DNA from: Legionella sp.
Lineage (GTDB): Bacteria > Pseudomonadota > Gammaproteobacteria > Legionellales > Legionellaceae
DNA length: 64,000 nt
NCBI GenBank assembly: GCA_031291115.1
Contig: JARLJQ010000003.1
Span: 218,195-282,194 of the forward strand
Reading direction: 5' to 3'
Below are positions 58,936-64,000 of the stretch, piece after piece. A model generated the notes under the pieces. That model was given only the letters and a program-made list of their open reading frames with translations, was not told where the DNA came from and did not search any database. Made by a program: the position numbers and the translations under genes. Positions within the stretch are counted from its first letter, which is position 1; each line of letters opens with the position of its first letter.

Positions 58936-60456
58936 TTAACCTACTTTATTTTTCTTCTGATTACTGGCATAACCCGTCTTTTCAAATGTTTTCAAACGAG
59001 CAAAAAGAGTCCGGGATTTTGCTTTAAACACAGCCATTTCTCGTGCTGGAACAGACGATGAAGTAGGTAAATACGTAGTCGTTGGATTTCTAGGTTGATT
59101 GTTCACATGAAGTTCATAATGGCAATGAGGTCCTGTAGCAAGACCAGTTTGTCCTACAAAGCCAATAATCTGACCACGCGTTACACGACTTCCTTTTGAC
59201 AAACCTTTTTGGAACTTTAGCAAATGACCATAAACAGAGCTGTACGTTTTGTCATGGGTGATTTCAATCATATTACCGTAGCCATTATGTCGACCAATAG
59301 TCTTAATAACGCCATCACCCGTTGCCTGAATCGGCGTGCCAATAGGTGCCGCTAAATCAATTCCTTTATGCGCTCTACGATAACGTAGTATCGGATGATA
59401 TCTGGAGGACGTAAAGGTAGAACTGATATGACTAAATCGTAAAGGATAACGAGAAAAGGCTTTTTTAAAGCTCTCACCATTAGCTGTATAATAATCACGA
59501 TGCCCATTAGAGCTGATATGGCGAATTGCTTGCGCTGTTTTACCGTTATTCGTATAACTTGTTGCAATAATATCACCAGTCCCAACCAGTTTGTCTTTTA
59601 CATACTGAGCTTCATAAGCAATAGAAAATCGATCGCCAGGACGAACTGCATGAGCAAAATCAATTTGCTTGCTTAAAACAGTAGTCATCTGGGTCACTAA
59701 CTTACTTGGAATACCCAGATTTCTTGCAGTAGTAAAGAGCGATCCTTTTACAACACCCGTAACATAGCGCTCTTGTGTAGTCGTTTTTTTGGACTCCACT
59801 TTGGTTTTATAAACAGCGCCTTCTTTATAAACGATCAGTGTTTGGATGTCATTCATAGGAATAACCAGTTTTTCAAGCTTCTTTTTGTTAATCAAAAATT
59901 GTAATTCCTGACTAGGTTTAATTGACGTAAGCGTTTTCGCATAAGGGTTTTTGTAAACAACCAAATGCAAGTTTTGTGCAGTTAATCCAAGACGATGAAA
60001 TATAGCTGCCAGTGAGTCACCTGGCTTGGGATTAAGCGTTTGCCACACATTATCTTTAGTTACTTTGGCTGTTTTTACCGCTTTCATAACGATTGCTTTA
60101 GTCTTTTTTGCCGACTGTTCTGGTTTAACCTTCTTCTCTTCTTTAATAGGCTGCTTTATTGCAACGGTCTGCGGTGCTTTGTCAGTTCGCTCTACCTTTT
60201 TAGCCTCTTCTACCTTGTTCGCTTGCTCTACCTTAATTGTCTCTTGAGCCACTTCAACCTTGGGGGGGGTATGTGTGTGCTTTTTTTCTAATTTAGGTAA
60301 TGAAAGAGATTGGCGCGTAAAATGATTATGATCATGGTGTGAAAAATTTTTCACCAAGGCATAGGGGAGCGATAGGGCGATAATTAAAGCAGAGCCCATT
60401 AAGAGTTTGGATGGTTTACCAGATTGTCGTTTTCGATTATAAGGTTTTTTATCCAT
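58936..60456 (-). CDS. M23 peptidoglycan DD-metallopeptidase (MepM/YebA-like)
   Basis: The chosen start MDKKPYNRKRQSGKPSKLLM (AGG seven bases upstream) gives 506 residues. A membrane anchor at about 19-35 is followed by a low-complexity Lys/Glu/Val region (about 55-125). Next come a LysM/OapA-like domain (DNVWQTLNPKPGDSLAAIFH) and a C-terminal M23 domain. The M23 domain has zinc ligands in RAHKGIDLAAPIGTPI and HCHYELHVNNQPRNP, so it is predicted active. It acts as an endopeptidase that opens cross-links for wall growth. Divergent placement next to tyrS is common in gammaproteobacteria, though here an extra gene intervenes. Confidence 0.92.
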   Translation of the reverse strand: MDKKPYNRKRQSGKPSKLLMGSALIIALSLPYALVKNFSHHDHNHFTRQSLSLPKLEKKHTHTPPKVEVAQETIKVEQANKVEEAKKVERTDKAPQTVAIKQPIKEEKKVKPEQSAKKTKAIVMKAVKTAKVTKDNVWQTLNPKPGDSLAAIFHRLGLTAQNLHLVVYKNPYAKTLTSIKPSQELQFLINKKKLEKLVIPMNDIQTLIVYKEGAVYKTKVESKKTTTQERYVTGVVKGSLFTTARNLGIPSKLVTQMTTVLSKQIDFAHAVRPGDRFSIAYEAQYVKDKLVGTGDIIATSYTNNGKTAQAIRHISSNGHRDYYTANGESFKKAFSRYPLRFSHISSTFTSSRYHPILRYRRAHKGIDLAAPIGTPIQATGDGVIKTIGRHNGYGNMIEITHDKTYSSVYGHLLKFQKGLSKGSRVTRGQIIGFVGQTGLATGPHCHYELHVNNQPRNPTTTYLPTSSSVPAREMAVFKAKSRTLFARLKTFEKTGYASNQKKNKVG

Positions 60457-60918
60457 TGTTTGCCTGTCTGTTGTCAACCCAAATAATGCATTTATTTGCA
60501 TTAATTATAGTTTGGGTGACAAATTATTTAAAAGTATCAATTCGGTATGGCTGGAAATCGCCAACCGGGCTAAGATAACCGCTGTGAGAAGATAGGTCAA
60601 TCATTTATAAAGGTTTTGATACCCTGATTATATAGGATTCAGTATGTTTTCATGGAATTTGTGCCTCTAAATAAGAATTGTTCCTTTATGAATAAGGCGT
60701 ACGTTATAAAAAATATTCCTTTAAAAATAAGGATGAATTGCACTCAGAGCGGATTGTTAAGTCTCTTATTTTATATACGCTCAAGCAAAGAGGTCTGGAT
60801 TAGATTTTAGTAGATGAATTTAATACTTGGGAAGACGTTTTCTTTTGTATCTGTTACACTACGTTTTGTAAATATAAATCAATATGTTCATATAGTGTAA
60901 TGTGAAGAGACTTTTGTT
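60457..60918. other. 462-base intergenic region with a tyrS-leader-like segment
   Basis: Between the M23 peptidase and the 508-residue protein gene I see no open frame. It holds the first copy of a 73-base direct duplication (60548-60620). The rest is AT-rich. GTGTAATGTGAAGAGA before 60919 includes a weak ribosome site (GAAGAG) for the next gene. It should carry promoters for the minus-strand peptidase and the plus-strand gene. Confidence 0.6.
60548..60620 (+). repeat. Direct duplication of the tyrS leader, copy 1
   Basis: This segment (TGGCTGGAAATCGCCAACCG ... AAAGGTTTTGAT) matches 62505-62577 without gaps, with about 60 of 73 identical positions. The second copy lies immediately before tyrS. 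The two bracket the 508-residue protein gene. Confidence 0.88.
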
Positions 60919-62445
60919 ATGAGAAAATCAACAGTCAGTATTAAAAAGCATGGATTTTTTAGTCAGACTCAAGACAATAATACAGCTTATTTTTTTAATG
61001 AGCCTGATTTTGATTTCAGTCAGTTGAGTTTTGAGTTTACTTCTTTATATCAGCTGTTTTTGTCTAATAAATTGTTTTATGCAAAGCATATCGAAATGAC
61101 GTTGTATCTGGATTACCTTTGCGATCTGATGCTCAGTTATTATCAGTTTGATGTAAATAGTGATTTGAAGCCACTTCAGAAGCAAAAAAATGAAGTAGCT
61201 GCCTTTCTTAACGAATTAGAGCATCCTTCTATAGATAGATCCTCAATTCTTCTTAGAGAACGCATAAAGGCACATCGTCAGCACTCTTTTTCCACTTTTG
61301 GTCGTATCTCTGAATTTAATAAACGTATAGGACAGTTCAATAGCGAGCGAAGCCATATAAATTACAGCCGTTCTTTAGCAATTAATCTACTTAATTATCT
61401 CAAAAACAATTCTTTTATCCAGGATCTTAATAGGATCTTGGGGGATCAGTACATTTTTATTAATGGAATTAATTTATTAACGGAATCGCGCGGAGTATTT
61501 GCTCTTTTAGGTATTGTTCTTTTGGGCTTCCGCTTTTCTATTAATTTGATTCTGATGGGGCAACGCGTCTGGAATGCGCTCCAAGAAAAGGAATTGTCAG
61601 TATACAAGGTGTTCAAACAAGAACTGGAACAACGTGGTTTCAGTATGGTCAGTGATTTGATTTGGGCGGTAGTAGGTGTATTAACCACTTTTAATAATTT
61701 CTTTAATATTTCTTCTTTGTCCGTATCGCCCATTGTTTTGGGTTTTCTTATGTTTGATACTTTATTACTACTGGCGCAATGGTGTTATGAGTCAATTCAG
61801 TATAATAAGCGTTTAAAAGAATTAGCCAGCCAAATAAAGGAAGCGACTCATTTAGAGTTATTGCTTATTGAACAACAAATAAATCTATTAAATGATCAGT
61901 GGGAAGTGCAATGTGCCTATTTTGCACTTAACATTTTAGGTGCGAATATCATCGCTCTTAGCTTCGCCTTTACCTTATTATATGTAAATCCAATTATTTT
62001 GATTGGAATTGCTTTGCTTAGCATGCTTGGTAACGCTTTGTATAATAGCTCGGAAGAATATAAAAAATACCAACAAAGCAACGTTTCAGTAAACCGAGAG
62101 TTGGCTAATGGAACGATCCTGAGTGATGTGCATCATCGAGAAATTCTGATGAAGCTTCAAGAAGAGCGCGATTATTATTATTTACAATTCTTGAAACATC
62201 TTGGTTTTAATGTGGGGGGTGTGGCTTTTATCATAACTGCCGCAGTGGTTTCGTGGCCAGTCACTTTGTGTTTAACCTCTCTCTATATTGGCTACCAACT
62301 TTATAAAAATTACCAAAATCTAGTAGAGAAGGAAGAGAACAAAGTACTTCCTCACCATACCTATCGCTTTTTTAGCTCGAGGCCCAATGAGAATTCAGCT
62401 CAAGATAAGTTACTTGAGCACAATATGGAAAACGTTTTTTCATGA
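60919..62445 (+). CDS. Multi-pass membrane protein of unknown function (effector candidate)
   Basis: The 508-residue protein is unrecognised. The N-terminal 190 residues are soluble and mostly helical (LNRILGDQYIF at the end). Hydrophobic segments follow at about 192-214, 244-262, 270-288, 333-374 (a pair) and 430-463 (a pair), with a coiled-coil between 290 and 330. The C-terminus is polar and acidic (AQDKLLEHNMENVFS), resembling an E-block signal. No signal peptide. The gene lies between duplicated leader copies at 60548 and 62505, which suggests it was inserted between the M23 peptidase and tyrS genes. Membrane-targeted Dot/Icm effectors look like this, but delivery is only inferred. Confidence 0.65.
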   Translation: MRKSTVSIKKHGFFSQTQDNNTAYFFNEPDFDFSQLSFEFTSLYQLFLSNKLFYAKHIEMTLYLDYLCDLMLSYYQFDVNSDLKPLQKQKNEVAAFLNELEHPSIDRSSILLRERIKAHRQHSFSTFGRISEFNKRIGQFNSERSHINYSRSLAINLLNYLKNNSFIQDLNRILGDQYIFINGINLLTESRGVFALLGIVLLGFRFSINLILMGQRVWNALQEKELSVYKVFKQELEQRGFSMVSDLIWAVVGVLTTFNNFFNISSLSVSPIVLGFLMFDTLLLLAQWCYESIQYNKRLKELASQIKEATHLELLLIEQQINLLNDQWEVQCAYFALNILGANIIALSFAFTLLYVNPIILIGIALLSMLGNALYNSSEEYKKYQQSNVSVNRELANGTILSDVHHREILMKLQEERDYYYLQFLKHLGFNVGGVAFIITAAVVSWPVTLCLTSLYIGYQLYKNYQNLVEKEENKVLPHHTYRFFSSRPNENSAQDKLLEHNMENVFS

Positions 62446-62504
62446 GGTGCAATTAAATGAGCGGGTTAATGTTTATCTAATTATTTAAAATCACTTCCTG
62501 ACTA

Positions 62505-62577
62505 TGGCAGGAATTTGTCAATCGGGCTAAGATAGCACCTGCGAGAAAATAGGCCAATAATTTACAAAGGTTTTGAT
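62505..62577 (+). repeat. Direct duplication of the tyrS leader, copy 2
   Basis: TGGCAGGAATTTGTCAATCG ... AAAGGTTTTGAT aligns without gaps to 60548-60620. It abuts the tyrS start (62581). In this copy the 3' end AAAGGTTTTGATGTC gives an AAAGG ribosome site for tyrS. Confidence 0.88.
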
Positions 62578-62580
62578 GTC

Positions 62581-63777
62581 ATGATAGTTGAAGATTCTAT
62601 ATGTTCCGAATTAATGCGCGGCTGCGAAGAAGTTTTGCCACAGCATGAGTTAGAGAAGAAATTAAAAAAAGGGATTCCTTTAAAAATAAAAGCGGGTTTT
62701 GATCCCACAGCTCCTGATTTGCATTTGGGACATACTGTTTTACTTAATAAGTTAAGACAATTTCAACAATTTGGCCATGAGGTAATTTTCTTGATTGGCG
62801 ATTTTACGGCAATGATTGGTGATCCAACAGGAAAAAACGTAACCCGTATGCCATTGAGTAAGGAAAGCGTTCTTGAAAATGCCAAAACTTACCAAGAGCA
62901 GGTTTTTAAAATTCTTGATCCTGAGAAAACTACCGTTGCATTTAACTCCCAATGGCTTGGCAAGTTTGACGCGGTTGATTTAATTCGCCTTGCAGCAACT
63001 CATACTGTAGCGCGCATGTTAGAACGAGATGATTTTAGCAAGCGTTATGCAACAGGCCAACCAATTGCGATTCACGAGTTCTTATATCCTTTATTACAAG
63101 GATATGATTCTGTTGCATTGAAAGCCGATGTTGAATTTGGTGGAACGGATCAAAAGTTTAACTTATTAATGGGACGTGAATTACAAAAGCATTATGGGCT
63201 CGAGCCACAAGTGATTATGATGACACCATTAATAGAAGGATTGGATGGCGTGAAGAAAATGTCCAAGTCTTTAGACAATTACATTGGTATAGCTGAACCA
63301 TCTACAGACATGTTTGGTAAAATCATGTCAGCCTCTGATGACCTGATGTGGCGTTATATTGATTTACTAAGTTTTAAAACAGGATCTGAAATACAAGGAT
63401 TAAAAGACTCAGTAGGGCAGGGCGCCAACCCAAGAGATATCAAAATAGACTTTGCAAAAGAGATTGTCGCGCGTTTTCACGATCAGGCGCATGCGGAGCA
63501 AGCACATAAAGAGTTCATCGAACGCTTCCAAAAAGGCATTATTCCAGAGAATATCGAAGAACATACTATTATATGCACTGAGTCTATTTCGCTGGCACAG
63601 CTATTAAAGCAAGTTAATCTAACGCAAAGCACCTCTGAATCTATCCGCATGTTGAAGCAAGGCGCGGTCAAAATTGACGGTGAAAAAGCAGAAGACCCCG
63701 CTCTGGTACTGGGTTTGGGGCATAGTTATGTGATCCAGGTTGGCAAGCGTAGAATTGCCAAAGTGCACCTTCAATAA
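62581..63777 (+). CDS. tyrS: Tyrosyl-tRNA synthetase
   Basis: A class I synthetase that charges tRNA-Tyr. The 398-residue protein has the HIGH-like motif [10 protein letters not shown] (His48-His51) and [12 protein letters not shown] near 230. A C-terminal S4-like RNA-binding domain has [20 protein letters not shown]. This is the shorter TyrRS type with [25 protein letters not shown] lies 11 bases before the ATG. It is followed at about 40 bases by a ribosomal operon promoter. Confidence 0.96.
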   Translation: MIVEDSICSELMRGCEEVLPQHELEKKLKKGIPLKIKAGFDPTAPDLHLGHTVLLNKLRQFQQFGHEVIFLIGDFTAMIGDPTGKNVTRMPLSKESVLENAKTYQEQVFKILDPEKTTVAFNSQWLGKFDAVDLIRLAATHTVARMLERDDFSKRYATGQPIAIHEFLYPLLQGYDSVALKADVEFGGTDQKFNLLMGRELQKHYGLEPQVIMMTPLIEGLDGVKKMSKSLDNYIGIAEPSTDMFGKIMSASDDLMWRYIDLLSFKTGSEIQGLKDSVGQGANPRDIKIDFAKEIVARFHDQAHAEQAHKEFIERFQKGIIPENIEEHTIICTESISLAQLLKQVNLTQSTSESIRMLKQGAVKIDGEKAEDPALVLGLGHSYVIQVGKRRIAKVHLQ

Positions 63778-63818
63778 ACACTGTGTAATCATTTTTTGAA
63801 AATAAATGCAAAAAATGT

Positions 63819-63846
63819 TTGACACTGAGCGTGGGATGAGTAGAAT
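63819..63846 (+). promoter_or_regulatory. Ribosomal RNA operon promoter (P1)
   Basis: TTGACA at 63819-63824 is a perfect -35 box. It is followed by a 16-base spacer and TAGAAT at 63841-63846 as -10. The next bases, ACGCAGCACGCC, are GC-rich, as in stringently controlled rrn discriminators. The start of 16S is about 130 bases downstream. The A/T-rich sequence before -35 (AAATGCAAAAAATG) could be an UP element. Confidence 0.85.
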
Positions 63847-63978
63847 ACGCAGCACGCCTCGGGGGCAGAGTTCATTAAGAAAAAGAGAAGACAAACTGTG
63901 TGGGCGCTTTAAGAGAATTTGAGTGCTTGTAAGAAATAAAGAAGTAAAGAGCTGGTTTAAAACTAGCACAGGAATTTG

Positions 63979-64000
63979 AACTGAAGAGTTTGATCCTGGC
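63979..64000 (+). rRNA. 16S ribosomal RNA (5' end only)
   Basis: AACTGAAGAGTTTGATCCTG is the conserved start of bacterial 16S rRNA; the gene continues beyond the window. The leader between 63847 and 63978 contains CGCTTTAAGAG near 63906, a possible boxA-like antitermination site, which is tentative. Confidence 0.95.

Noticed and set aside
58717..59061. 114-residue plus-strand open frame after spmB
   Set aside because: It runs across the 58811-58916 repeat and into the 3' end of the convergent M23 gene. The sequence has no domain, and the frame exists because the repeat lacks stops.

Overview
The window is a chromosomal segment of a Legionella species, about 40 percent GC. The evidence is gene content and order: LegA12-type ankyrin protein next to hflKC-purA, letA-uvrC, the enhABC invasion genes, ankyrin-repeat and other effector-like proteins, and an NTPDase. 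Housekeeping genes look intact and well conserved. No phage, insertion sequence, integrase, CRISPR array or tRNA gene was seen. The right edge enters a ribosomal RNA operon (16S starts near 63979) and the left edge cuts rpmB.

Layout. 1-6100: rpmB (partial) divergent from trmB, then a LegA12-like ankyrin protein, hflK-hflC and purA. 6256-15040 is an accessory stretch: a large nucleotide-transporter-like protein with HEAT repeats and a cNMP-binding-like domain, a secreted NTPDase, a two-domain ankyrin protein, a secreted adenosine deaminase-like enzyme and a shortened periplasmic binding protein. 15106-19543 (minus): gpmI, an EnvC-like factor and the CtpA protease. 19666-28661 (plus): the envelope block uppS-cdsA-rseP-bamA-skp-(lpxD relic)-fabZ-lpxA, then serS. 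28848-30847: three secreted or outer-membrane small proteins. 30943-34526 (minus): ispB, ychF, pth, rplY. 34728-41520: rplU-rpmA-obgE, cinA-like (minus), phhA, letA, uvrC. 41769-48459: enhABC and an effector-like protein. 48692-54192: rpsT (minus), murJ, an M17 peptidase, a DUF1840 protein and a GH18 chitinase (minus). 54482-60456: pepA-holC, a DUF1460 protein, spmA-spmB and a MepM-like peptidase. 60919-64000: a multi-pass unknown protein set between two copies of the tyrS leader, tyrS, and the rrn promoter with the start of 16S.

How genes work together. Much of the window builds or remodels the envelope (UppS, CdsA, RseP, BamA, Skp, FabZ, LpxA, MurJ, EnvC-like, MepM-like, EnhA, CtpA). A second theme is purine handling at 4795-14059. 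A third is host interaction: LetA regulates the transmissive phase, EnhABC promotes entry and intracellular growth, and at least four genes look like Dot/Icm effector candidates. Between genes there are several families of short inverted-repeat elements (REP/MITE-like). One pair of elements is read in frame into the start of the EnvC-like gene.

Most notable: an internally deleted lpxD relic; a possible Cys-His protease-like domain fused to near-identical ankyrin repeats; a permuted-papain-like candidate effector after enhC; an unknown membrane-protein gene bracketed by 73-bp direct duplications; and an EnvC-like gene whose N-terminal coding region is made of repeat DNA. Locus tags and names from L. 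pneumophila are recalled from general knowledge and were not searched.
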